Position numbers and translations under genes: made by a program. Below the pieces are notes generated by a model. That model made no database searches and was not told the origin of the DNA. It worked only from the letters and a program-made list of their open reading frames with translations. Shown here in pieces: positions 7,220 through 14,196 of a DNA stretch of 22,976 nt. Numbering within the stretch: position 1 is the stretch's first letter; each line of letters begins with the position of its first letter. This DNA comes from a virus: positions 1-22,976 of IMG/VR virus record IMGVR_UViG_3300014720_004620. The stretch is one strand, 5' to 3'.

Positions 7220-7664
7220 ATTTTTTATATTTGTTATAGTTATTACTTGCATGGGTGCTGATTATCAAACAAAAAACAGACCAGATTTTCCCAATAATAG
7301 AACTGGTATTTCTCAACCTATGGGAAACGGTACATTATCAAGGAGATCTGATGGTTCTTCTAGTTATACTAAACCTTTTGGTAATGGTAGTATAACACAA
7401 GAAAGAGATTACAGTGGAAAAACAGTCACGGGTATTACTCAACCTTTTGGTTCTGGCAACATTACTCGTTGGAGTGATGGAAGAACAACAACAACCAATA
7501 AATTCGGTAATGGAACTATTGTTAGAGAACAGTATAAAAATGGTAGTTCTTTAAAGGGTACGGTTCAACCTTATGGTAACGGTACTCAAACCAGATGGTC
7601 AAATGGAGCGACCAATAGTAATACAAAGTTTGGGTCTGGATCTATTAATAGAGATAAGAAATAA
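7212..7664 (+). CDS. secreted protein with FGNG beta-hairpin repeats
   Basis: This 150-residue protein has an N-terminal signal-like segment (residues 2-16, hydrophobic, ending CMGA). Cleavage after GADYQ's Ala is plausible; VITC could be a poor lipobox. The rest is a clear tandem repeat. The tetrapeptide (M/F/Y)-G-(N/S)-G occurs at 37, 56, 79, 98, 121 and 140, giving alternating spacings of 19 and 23 residues, so about two and a half repeats of 42 residues. Each half-repeat carries Arg/Trp-Ser-(D/N)-Gly. Rich in Gly, Asn, Thr and Ser, it should be a beta-solenoid or beta-hairpin stack outside the cytoplasm. AAGGAAG precedes the start. The function is unknown; an exported surface or periplasmic role is inferred. 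Confidence 0.8.
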   Translation: MYKFFIFVIVITCMGADYQTKNRPDFPNNRTGISQPMGNGTLSRRSDGSSSYTKPFGNGSITQERDYSGKTVTGITQPFGSGNITRWSDGRTTTTNKFGNGTIVREQYKNGSSLKGTVQPYGNGTQTRWSNGATNSNTKFGSGSINRDKK

Positions 7665-7669
7665 ATAAG

Positions 7670-7750
7670 ATGATCTCTAGATATAGTTTTTTCATATTTT
7701 TAATAGGTATAGCTTTTTTTATTGGCTACTATATAGGATATAACTACTAA
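7670..7750 (+). CDS. 26-residue membrane peptide
   Basis: A very short reading frame encodes MISRYSFFIFLIGIAFFIGY followed by YIGYNY, a single hydrophobic helix with one Arg near the start. It begins 5 nt after the secreted repeat protein and its stop overlaps the next ATG (TAATG), exactly the spacing used by confirmed neighbours. Small membrane peptides are frequent in phages. Support is from context and hydrophobicity only. Confidence 0.5.
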   Translation: MISRYSFFIFLIGIAFFIGYYIGYNY

Positions 7751-8025
7751 TGGGTATTCATAATCTACTTCATAGCTTGAACGAAGAAATCTCTGAAAGA
7801 GATAGCAAAATCAAATTTCTTAGTAATAGAAATTCTGAACTAATAAAGGTTGTTGCTACTGTCAGGTCTTTACTAGAAAAGTCTTTGAAACACCCAACAG
7901 GTCTAAATCAATCTGTATACGATTCTATAGACCTATGCAGGGCGAGTTTTAGTTATATGGACTACTCTTCGGGTAAAACTAAAAGAGACCCTCCGTTGGC
8001 TGAAACAGACAAAATTTTACCATGA
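7750..8025 (+). CDS. hypothetical coiled-coil protein
   Basis: This 91-residue protein has a predicted coiled-coil N-terminal half (LNEEISERDSKIKFLSNRN) and a polar C-terminus. It overlaps the tiny membrane peptide upstream by 1 nt and the ATG at 8022 downstream by ATGA. No family is recognised. Confidence 0.65.
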   Translation: MGIHNLLHSLNEEISERDSKIKFLSNRNSELIKVVATVRSLLEKSLKHPTGLNQSVYDSIDLCRASFSYMDYSSGKTKRDPPLAETDKILP

Positions 8026-8641
8026 TTTATCTCGAAAATAAAAAAAGTACAATACAGTAGTTATTACTAGCGACTCTCAAGAAGAACTTGGTAAAACATT
8101 TATACGATTTCAAGAACATTATGAAAGCTGTAATCCAGCTTTTAAAGGTAAAATATTCACATTAGGCCAATACAAACATTGGTATTCTCAAGAATACGGA
8201 GCAGATACGTATTTCGTTGATTGGAAGGGTTTTAATTTCCCTAGTTATATTTTAAAACCATTTAGAGAGGGACTTTTTGATCCATTAACAATCTATGAGC
8301 AAAAATTATTAATGTTATTGAAGTATAGGTACGACGATTTTTATATTGTGGGAGCCAACGATACCGACACTCTTAGGCATGAATTGGCACACGCTCTTTA
8401 TTATACAGATAAATCTTATAGAGAAAAGATAGACTCTATCTTTAAGAGAAATGCCCAAGATTTAGATGTTCTGAAAAAGTTTATATTAAACAAAGGATAT
8501 CATTTTGATGTATTGCACGACGAACTTCAAGCCTATATCATAGATAATGATGACTTTTGCCTAAGTAGTGTTCCAAAAAAACTTATTAGATCTATACATA
8601 GATTATATAACATACATACAGAGTCAAAAAATGAGACTTGA
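8022..8641 (+). CDS. HExxH zincin-like phage protein, interrupted by a -1 frameshift
   Basis: The ATG at 8022 overlaps the previous stop (ATGA) and gives MIYLENKK before an in-frame TAG at 8058. A -1 step in the seven-A run at 8041-8047 continues as KYNTVVITSDSQEELGKTF, open without a stop to 8641. No ATG exists in that frame before 8312, so taking 8312 as the start would lose about 90 conserved-looking residues. The joined product has about 206 residues. It contains HELAHAL, an HExxH zinc motif, followed by LHDELQAYI whose Glu is a likely third ligand. This layout matches a protein family I remember from phages and large viruses, function unproven. The frameshift may be a sequencing error, a real mutation, or slippage. 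Confidence 0.7.
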
Positions 8642-8990
8642 TCAAGCCCTAGAGTTAAAGAATGGTGAAAAATTAATTGATTGTTTCTCTGATGTCATGA
8701 TCGTTCTCTCCATATCTGATGTTACAGAACATGGTGTTGTTACTGTTTTGGACACAATCATGAATAAAAGAGATTATAATTATACAGACCTATATCTCCC
8801 TGACCTTTATGAAGAAACAGACGATGAGGTATATTGGATTAAATGGGCAACAAAAAATAGGCAATTGGTATTAGATAATATTAAAAGAGGTTTTCAGTAT
8901 TCAGATATGAAATCAATCTACCAAATAGGTTTTGTAGATGGTTTTACTTATAACAGAAAAATAAAAGCAGAAGAACAACTTCAAAAATGA
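8631..8990 (+). CDS. hypothetical protein
   Basis: This acidic protein of 119 residues begins MRLDQALELKNGEKLIDCF. I chose the ATG at 8631 because an upstream in-frame start at 8568 would bury 63 nt more in the preceding gene. The overlap with the preceding HExxH gene is 11 nt, and the downstream overlap is ATGA. It contains an FVDGFTYNRK segment. No family is recognised. Confidence 0.68.
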   Translation: MRLDQALELKNGEKLIDCFSDVMIVLSISDVTEHGVVTVLDTIMNKRDYNYTDLYLPDLYEETDDEVYWIKWATKNRQLVLDNIKRGFQYSDMKSIYQIGFVDGFTYNRKIKAEEQLQK

Positions 8991-9190
8991 GCAAAGATGA
9001 TTTAATTCCAAAATATAGATTCTTATCTAAAGAAAAAACAGAAGAAGTACTAAATAAGTGTCAAGATGATGATATGAAACAATATATCAAACAGTTAATA
9101 TCTCTAATAGGTTATCAGAAATCAATAATTGATGAGCAAATAATGACTATTGTTGCTATTAAACATAAACTATACTGGAAAGAGACATGA
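8987..9190 (+). CDS. hypothetical protein
   Basis: This 67-residue helical protein is rich in Lys, Asp and Ile (KYRFLSKEKTEEVLNKC). It overlaps both neighbours by ATGA, indicating strict translational coupling. No family is recognised. Confidence 0.65.
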   Translation: MSKDDLIPKYRFLSKEKTEEVLNKCQDDDMKQYIKQLISLIGYQKSIIDEQIMTIVAIKHKLYWKET

Positions 9191-9408
9191 ATATTTTTAC
9201 TGTAGAAGATCAAATATTATTGGTGAATATATGCCAACAATGTCTAAGATCAAGCACTTTATCTAAAAAACAAATCAGCGATATCAATTGCATGATTAAC
9301 AAATTACAAAATAATATTTTTACACAAAAGGAACAAGTGAAATGCTATGGAAAGAAGTTAAGAGTTGGTGCAAAGAAAACGGCTATAAGACTGACAGAAG
9401 CAAAATAA
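9187..9408 (+). CDS. hypothetical protein
   Basis: This 73-residue protein contains four Cys and an acidic-hydrophobic start (MNIFTVEDQILLVNICQQC). Its last 22 residues are read from the 67-nt overlap with the next gene and look basic and unstructured. Either the long overlap is genuine or the 3' end is a drifted extension. No family is recognised. Confidence 0.55.
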   Translation: MNIFTVEDQILLVNICQQCLRSSTLSKKQISDINCMINKLQNNIFTQKEQVKCYGKKLRVGAKKTAIRLTEAK

Positions 9409-9623
9409 AGAAAGAAGAAGATGAAGAATCTAATTCTTACCTATATACTTGGATAAAAATAGATGATCCCGAAATTAATGGTACAGCCACTAGTGTCAGT
9501 AAATTAGCAACTATTATTTACAATCGTCTTACGAATAATAAATGGGTAGAGTATCAAAAAGAATACAAAGAAAAACTAGCAAAAACAGATATCGATCATG
9601 GACAAGAATTTGGATTCAAATAA
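9342..9623 (+). CDS. conserved phage-type hypothetical protein
   Basis: This 93-residue protein begins MLWKEVKSWCKENGYK and has a later segment SVSKLATIIYNRLTNNKW. I remember this arrangement (WxEVKxWA..GY followed by S(V/I)SKLA..IYN..TNN) from small phage proteins of unknown function. AAAGGA lies about 10 nt before the ATG, favouring this start despite the 67-nt overlap with the gene before it. Confidence 0.7.
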   Translation: MLWKEVKSWCKENGYKTDRSKIKKEEDEESNSYLYTWIKIDDPEINGTATSVSKLATIIYNRLTNNKWVEYQKEYKEKLAKTDIDHGQEFGFK

Positions 9624-9783
9624 TAAAATATCGGTTAAAATACAATCTGTTGCAATCACTATAGGCGGCATATGTTCATCTGCAATAAATGGCATCGTTG
9701 CATATATAGCTGTTTATTTCTTTAAGCCTATATGGGAAAAGTATATTATCAACATATGGAAAGAAAGAGGAAATGATGAATAA
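9598..9783 (+). CDS. small membrane protein
   Basis: This 61-residue protein has one clear hydrophobic helix, about residues 17-42 (VAITIGGICSSAINGIVAYI and onward), and a basic, Trp-containing C-terminus. It overlaps the preceding gene by 26 nt and the next by 11 nt. It could be holin-like by size, but nothing in its context supports that. Confidence 0.65.
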   Translation: MDKNLDSNNKISVKIQSVAITIGGICSSAINGIVAYIAVYFFKPIWEKYIINIWKERGNDE

Positions 9784-10432
9784 TTATCTCAATATAGATA
9801 TTCCCACATTTACTGCATATCTTGATAGCTCTTTTCTATATAATAAACCTCCAGATAGTAAAGCAGAAAGATTACCCGTAGAAGTTTTTGCTTACACCAG
9901 CATACCTCAAAGGTGTGGTCTTTTTTCTGTGATGACTGAATATGGTAGTCAACACGCTAGAGTCCCAATACATTATTTAAGATCTCTTGATAAAGAAGGC
10001 ACTGATTATCCATTGGATTGGTTGCAATTGTGGGATAGTCTTAGCTATTATAGTACTGTAAATGTTTTTCAATATCTTAAAAATAGAGCTGCGAATATAA
10101 TACTAAAAAATCATAAAAAAGAAAAAGTAAAATATCTATTTACTATCGATTGGTGTTTGGGTTCAAATTATGTGTATGGTTATGGTGAAATGGCTGGAGG
10201 TCATAAATGCGGCCATGTTTTTGAAGGCGACGGCCAATATTTCATTCAACCAAATAACAGGGTGTTATGGATGGATGGTGGTAGTTGGATCAATAAAACT
10301 TTAGAAGAAAAACCAAAGTGGAAAGTTTTTTCTAGAGAATTTAGTTGTGAACATCAAGGAAGCAGATGGATTACAGATCCAGAAGAAGATTATTGGTTTT
10401 ATGATTTTAAACAACCTGATAGAGATACCTAA
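9773..10432 (+). CDS. hypothetical protein, 219 residues
   Basis: This soluble protein is rich in aromatic residues, Gly and His. Notable segments are GSQHARVPIHYLRSL, FTIDWCLGSNYVYGYGEMAG and GHKCGHVFEGDG. It has several His/Cys residues but no motif I can assign. AAGAGG precedes the start; two adjacent ATG codons (9773, 9776) are possible. The larger size suggests an enzymatic or structural role, but no function is claimed. Confidence 0.75.
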   Translation: MMNNYLNIDIPTFTAYLDSSFLYNKPPDSKAERLPVEVFAYTSIPQRCGLFSVMTEYGSQHARVPIHYLRSLDKEGTDYPLDWLQLWDSLSYYSTVNVFQYLKNRAANIILKNHKKEKVKYLFTIDWCLGSNYVYGYGEMAGGHKCGHVFEGDGQYFIQPNNRVLWMDGGSWINKTLEEKPKWKVFSREFSCEHQGSRWITDPEEDYWFYDFKQPDRDT

Positions 10433-10434
10433 AT

Positions 10435-11109
10435 ATGAAATCTGACTTTATCATTATAAGCGATATTCATTTAGGATCTCATATTTGTCAAGATAAAAAA
10501 ATTTTAGATTTTTTACAATCTATAGAATCTCGGACAGAACATCTTATAATCAATGGAGACCTATTTGATAATTGGAATTTTGCTAGATTGAGCCATGTAC
10601 ATTGGCAAATATTAAAAACTATCAGAAAAGCATCTGAAAAAATACGAACAACATGGATCGCTGGTAATCACGACGGCCCAGCAGAGATTATATCACAGCT
10701 ATTAAATGTAGAATTTATAGAAGAATATACATTTATGAATGGTGATAAAGTTTTTATAGTATTACACGGAGATATCTTTGATGATTATATATCAAAATAT
10801 CCAAGGCTAGCTAAAATAGCTGACTATTTTTATAGATGGGTTCAAAAACTTGATAAGTCTCTATATTGGGCTAGAAAACTTAAAAGAAGCAGTAAAACAT
10901 TTTTAAGAGCAGTAGAAGTGGTACAAAAGAGAGCCATAGAATATTGCAAGAAACACAAAGCAAATACTATTTGTTTGGGACATACCCATCATCCCGCTGC
11001 TATTGACTCAGGAGGGGTGGCGTACTATAATAGTGGGTCATGGACAGACATAATTTGCACATATATCTCAATTACACAAGGTAAGGCGGAACTTAAGTAT
11101 TATGATTGA
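10435..11109 (+). CDS. LpxH-like metallophosphoesterase
   Basis: This 224-residue calcineurin-fold phosphoesterase most resembles the UDP-2,3-diacylglucosamine diphosphatase-like group (COG2908). Motifs are SDIHLGS (Asp10, His12), NGDLFDNW (40-47), AGNHDG (76-81), LHGDIFDDY in the middle, and GHTHHP near residue 183, followed by YYNSGSWTD. The GDxxD and NSGSW segments are typical of LpxH-type rather than generic phosphoesterases. Whether it acts on lipid A precursors is unknown, and many members of this group lack tested substrates. It overlaps thyX by 8 nt. Confidence 0.85.
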   Translation: MKSDFIIISDIHLGSHICQDKKILDFLQSIESRTEHLIINGDLFDNWNFARLSHVHWQILKTIRKASEKIRTTWIAGNHDGPAEIISQLLNVEFIEEYTFMNGDKVFIVLHGDIFDDYISKYPRLAKIADYFYRWVQKLDKSLYWARKLKRSSKTFLRAVEVVQKRAIEYCKKHKANTICLGHTHHPAAIDSGGVAYYNSGSWTDIICTYISITQGKAELKYYD

Positions 11110-11755
11110 GGAACCTTTAGTAAAATTGATTTCTGTAACGCCAGATGCGGAAAAACTTATGGCGTATTGTGCTAGGGTTAGCAACCCTTCTAATCAAGAA
11201 AACCAAAACTATGCTAGATTAATAAAGTACTGTATAGATCATAAACACTGGAGTATTTTTGAACAGGCTTTTATGACTGTGGAAATTAATACCACCAGAG
11301 GATTAGCGGCACAAATTCTTAGGCATAGAAGTTTTACATTTCAAGAATTCAGCCAAAGATATGCCGATGCTAGTCTTTTAGCCCAGGAAATTCCTCTATT
11401 CGAATTACGTCGTCAGGATAATAAAAATAGACAAAATAGTATCGATGATATAGATAAACAAATAATTTATAAGTGGAATAGTAAACTTAGAGAACACTTT
11501 GCTAAAAGTAAAGCTATATATGATGGTATGATAGCAGACGGCATAGCGAAAGAGTGTGCTAGGTTTGTATTGCCTTTAGCAACCCCAACTAGACTTTATA
11601 TGTCTGGATCGGTTAGATCATGGTTGCATTATATCGAACTCAGATCATCTAATGGGACACAAAAAGAACATATGAACATTGCACAGGCGTGTAAACTCCT
11701 TTTTGTTCAAGAATTTCCTATTACTGGAGAGGCTTTAGGTTGGAATTCAATATAA
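11102..11755 (+). CDS. thyX: flavin-dependent thymidylate synthase
   Basis: ThyX converts dUMP to dTMP using methylene-tetrahydrofolate, FAD and NADPH, supplying thymidine for phage DNA. The protein has 217 residues, the usual size. The ThyX signature RHRx7S is present as RHRSFTFQEFS (74-84), followed by QRY. HKHWSIFEQ (47-55) matches the conserved HxSxFEH-like region, and SWLHYIELR with a following GTQKEH matches the C-terminal substrate-binding segment. The start at 11102 overlaps the phosphoesterase gene. Confidence 0.95.
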   Translation: MIEEPLVKLISVTPDAEKLMAYCARVSNPSNQENQNYARLIKYCIDHKHWSIFEQAFMTVEINTTRGLAAQILRHRSFTFQEFSQRYADASLLAQEIPLFELRRQDNKNRQNSIDDIDKQIIYKWNSKLREHFAKSKAIYDGMIADGIAKECARFVLPLATPTRLYMSGSVRSWLHYIELRSSNGTQKEHMNIAQACKLLFVQEFPITGEALGWNSI

Positions 11756-11853
11756 TAATATATGCTTTTTTAGGCATTGTTATAGTGGAAATATTAGTAA
11801 GAATAATAAGTAAGTTATGGGACATTTATTTATATTCTAATAAGAAAGAGTAA
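11740..11853 (+). CDS. 37-residue membrane peptide with TTG start
   Basis: A short frame starting at TTG (11740) encodes a peptide with one hydrophobic helix (NIIIYAFLGIVIVEILV) followed by a basic, polar tail ending SNKKE. GGAGAGG (11726-11732) lies 7 nt before the TTG, a strong Shine-Dalgarno sequence otherwise unexplained inside the thyX 3' end. It overlaps thyX by 16 nt and ends 1 nt before the next ATG. It fills what would otherwise be a 99-nt gap. Confidence 0.5.
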   Translation: MEFNIIIYAFLGIVIVEILVRIISKLWDIYLYSNKKE

Positions 11854-11854
11854 T

Positions 11855-12046
11855 ATGCAAGAATCAGAATACTTGGTTACTGGTCAGGGATACGAACTCA
11901 CTGATAAATACAAGCAGACGTTATTGCTTCATAATACATTTATGGCAAAAAATGAAATCGACGCTAAACAATTGTTTGATAAGCATTTTTCTAATACGCA
12001 TAAAATAATTAAAGTATATTCAGCAGAAAATTTAACGAATTACTAG
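11855..12046 (+). CDS. hypothetical protein
   Basis: This 63-residue soluble protein begins MQESEYLVTGQGYELT and has a mixed alpha/beta composition, with a DAKQLFDKHF helix. It starts 1 nt after the preceding membrane peptide and ends 1 nt before the next gene. No family is recognised. Confidence 0.65.
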   Translation: MQESEYLVTGQGYELTDKYKQTLLLHNTFMAKNEIDAKQLFDKHFSNTHKIIKVYSAENLTNY

Positions 12047-12047
12047 T

Positions 12048-12653
12048 ATGGACACTAAGATCAATTTTATCAGTAAAGTTGTCAGAGAATTACTTTCACA
12101 TAATTTTGCTGTATTTTTACATAATAAAGAACATATAGACGGATATGGAGGTTGGTTCGGGACAGATATTGGTGAGGAAGAATTTGTGGTAGCAATGAAA
12201 CATCACATGAGTTTTGAGATATTAATACATGAATATTGTCATTTCTTACAATGGAAAAACGATAGAGAGTTTTGGGATAATTCTTGCGAGTACTATGACA
12301 CTTTGTTTGATTGGATAGCTAACCCTACTTTAGAAATATCAGAAGAAGATCTAAATAAAAGTTTACATACAATACTTTCGATAGAACACGATTGTGAAAA
12401 GAGAGTTCTAAAATTAGTAAAAAATAATCCAATCGAAAATTTTAATCAAGACCAATATATTAGAGCTATTAATGCTTATCTATGGTCTTACCATATAAAT
12501 AAACAATTAAGACAAAGACCAAAAAAGCCAATTTACTCCCAAAGAGTACTGGAGCATATGCCTAATACATTCAATTTTGATGTAAATTTTTACTTAGATA
12601 TCAATAATTTACCATCATTGTCTAAAAAGGTATTACTCGCTGAATACGAATAA
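12048..12653 (+). CDS. HExxH zincin-like hypothetical protein
   Basis: This 201-residue protein carries IHEYCHFLQW near residues 60-70, an HExxH zinc-metallopeptidase-type motif, and a later IEHDCEKRVL segment (about 112-121) that could supply the third ligand. The fold may be a minimal zincin. Whether it is a peptidase or only binds metal cannot be decided. There is no signal peptide, so it would act in the cytoplasm. It closes the gene run before the uvdE promoter. Confidence 0.72.
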   Translation: MDTKINFISKVVRELLSHNFAVFLHNKEHIDGYGGWFGTDIGEEEFVVAMKHHMSFEILIHEYCHFLQWKNDREFWDNSCEYYDTLFDWIANPTLEISEEDLNKSLHTILSIEHDCEKRVLKLVKNNPIENFNQDQYIRAINAYLWSYHINKQLRQRPKKPIYSQRVLEHMPNTFNFDVNFYLDINNLPSLSKKVLLAEYE

Positions 12654-12668
12654 TTCTAAAGTCGTATT
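12643..12668. repeat. inverted repeat AATACGA / TCGTATT overlapping the uvdE -35
   Basis: AATACGA (12643-12649) and TCGTATT (12662-12668) form a perfect 7-bp inverted repeat with a 12-nt centre. The right arm ends on the first two bases of the -35 hexamer. It may be an operator or a short hairpin after the upstream stop codon. There is no T-run, so a terminator is unlikely. Confidence 0.4.
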
Positions 12669-12695
12669 GACACAACAGCCGATAAGTAGTATAAT
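12667..12695 (+). promoter_or_regulatory. consensus sigma70-like promoter for uvdE
   Basis: TTGACA (12667-12672) and TATAAT (12690-12695) are both perfect, with the optimal 17-nt spacer. The spacer contains CCGATAAGTA. The predicted start near 12702 leaves a very short leader containing the GGAG ribosome binding site. Confidence 0.88.
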
Positions 12696-12713
12696 GCCAA
12701 AAACGGAGATTTT

Positions 12714-13664
12714 ATGAGTATTAGACCGGGCCTTTGCTGTATTTCACTGTCTTTGCAGGATCGTGACCCTCCTGTTAAATTTCAGACTATGACCTTTAAA
12801 AGATTTTCATCTCTGCCTCGTAACGAAGCCCTAGAGATTCTAGGGGGTAGAATTCTGAACAACCTTCAAACCACTAATGAAACTATTAAGTTTTGTGGAG
12901 AGAATGGCTGGGTCTATCGCGTATCATCTGATATATTCCCTCTCATTACTTATGATGAGGCTAATGTCTCTTTGGAGGATCTACCTCAACATAACGATAT
13001 TCAAGATGAGTTTGACAGTATAGAGCGATCTATTAAAGATACGGGTGTTCGTGTATCAGCCCATCCATCGGAGTTTAATGTTCTTGCGTCAACAAATCAA
13101 AAAGCAGTAGAAAAAACGATTACCGAACTAAATTTTTACAGTAGTTTTTTTGATCGCATAGGGCTTCCAGATAATTATAATGCTCCCATGAATATGCACA
13201 TTCATAATAGGAATGGAACACTTTATGAAATTATCGAAAGATTTATGTCTAACTTTAATAGACTAGATGAAAATTGTCGTAAACGTCTTGTAATCGAAAA
13301 TGACGATAAGCTTAATTGCTGGAGCGTAAATGAACTAGTTAATGTTTTTCATTATAAAACACAAATACCAATCACTTTCGACTACTTGCATCACAAATGC
13401 CATCCAGACGGTCTGGATGAAGAACAAGCGTTAAAAATGTGCTATAATACATGGCATGATTATAGACCTCTTTTTCATTATAGCGAAAGTAAAATTGGTA
13501 ACAACCCAAGGGCTCATGCTGATTATGCTGAAAACTATTTGAATACTTATGGTTTAGAATTTGATTTAGATTTTGAGCTTAAAAGTAAGTGCCTAGCAAT
13601 TAAAAACTATAAAAATCTTTTCCCTGAACTTTTTAATAATCATACTAATCCTATAGGAGTTTAA
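12714..13664 (+). CDS. uvsE: UV damage endonuclease (UvdE/UvsE family)
   Basis: This TIM-barrel endonuclease would nick DNA 5' of UV photoproducts and other lesions. At 316 residues it has the usual bacterial length. Conserved metal-binding segments appear in order: SAHPSEF (115-121), MHIHN (161-165), VIENDD (193-198), FDYLHHKCHP (222-231), HYSES (255-259) and AHADY (267-271). The N-terminus RPGLCCISL is also the family's first strand. It sits directly behind a consensus promoter with GGAG 7 nt before the ATG. Codon use is less AT-extreme than in the surrounding small genes. A later ligase and glycosylase-like gene suggest a repair pathway. Confidence 0.95.
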   Translation: MSIRPGLCCISLSLQDRDPPVKFQTMTFKRFSSLPRNEALEILGGRILNNLQTTNETIKFCGENGWVYRVSSDIFPLITYDEANVSLEDLPQHNDIQDEFDSIERSIKDTGVRVSAHPSEFNVLASTNQKAVEKTITELNFYSSFFDRIGLPDNYNAPMNMHIHNRNGTLYEIIERFMSNFNRLDENCRKRLVIENDDKLNCWSVNELVNVFHYKTQIPITFDYLHHKCHPDGLDEEQALKMCYNTWHDYRPLFHYSESKIGNNPRAHADYAENYLNTYGLEFDLDFELKSKCLAIKNYKNLFPELFNNHTNPIGV

Positions 13665-13666
13665 CA

Positions 13667-13813
13667 ATGTCTCAAGTGGGCGTAATTGTAATTGGCGACA
13701 ATATTAATGTACAAAAATTTATTGAACTAGCCAAAAGTGATCCGAAAATTACTATAGGTAAAGAAGAAGTGCTGCCTGACGGTACTAGGTACATACCCCT
13801 TAATAAGAGTTAA
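13667..13813 (+). CDS. 48-residue hypothetical protein
   Basis: This small protein begins MSQVGVIVIGDNINVQKFIE and ends RYIPLNKS. The alternation of hydrophobic strands and one helix suggests a small alpha/beta fold. AGGAG overlaps the end of uvdE, 8 nt before the ATG. No family is recognised. Confidence 0.6.
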   Translation: MSQVGVIVIGDNINVQKFIELAKSDPKITIGKEEVLPDGTRYIPLNKS

Positions 13814-13818
13814 TAATT

Positions 13819-13965
13819 ATGAGTGCTTGGCTGATCGCTGTTACAGGTGTTGCATATTTGTATATTGCTCTTGAACAGGGCTATAAGGGTAATACTGGTA
13901 TGCTTATTGCTTATATAGGATACGCTTTTGCCAATGTTGGTCTTTATATTTTAGCAAGCAAGTGA
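13819..13965 (+). CDS. 48-residue two-helix membrane protein
   Basis: Two hydrophobic segments (about residues 3-18 and 26-46) flank a short polar loop (EQGYKGNTG). Gly- and Ala-rich helices and the YLYIALEQGYKGN / AYIGYAFANVGLY arrangement are typical of small phage membrane proteins I remember. It starts 5 nt after the preceding stop. Confidence 0.62.
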   Translation: MSAWLIAVTGVAYLYIALEQGYKGNTGMLIAYIGYAFANVGLYILASK

Positions 13966-13968
13966 TCT

Positions 13969-14196
13969 ATGAAAGAACCCCAAAGAATAAGATTGAATCC
14001 AGAATCGCCCACTTCAAAAGAAGTAGTAAAAACGCCGATGCCATCCATGTATAAACCAGAATGGGATGCGATGGATAATCAAATAGATGATATATACAGT
14101 CCTTTGGATATAAAAAAATTGGATATCAATGATGAAAATAATCAACAAAACAATAAGACGAGCATACAAGAACTGGAGTCCGACGCGACTGATTAG
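13969..14196 (+). CDS. hypothetical proline-rich acidic protein
   Basis: This 75-residue protein is low in hydrophobic residues and rich in Pro, Asp, Asn and Gln, so it is probably largely disordered. Its C-terminal 22 residues overlap the deaminase-fold gene by 68 nt. The PMPSMYKPEWDAMD segment is the most distinctive part. No family is recognised. Confidence 0.55.
   Translation: MKEPQRIRLNPESPTSKEVVKTPMPSMYKPEWDAMDNQIDDIYSPLDIKKLDINDENNQQNNKTSIQELESDATD

Noticed and set aside
9598-9783. Holin assignment for the small membrane protein
   Set aside because: Size and one helix alone do not support it, and no lysis gene is nearby.
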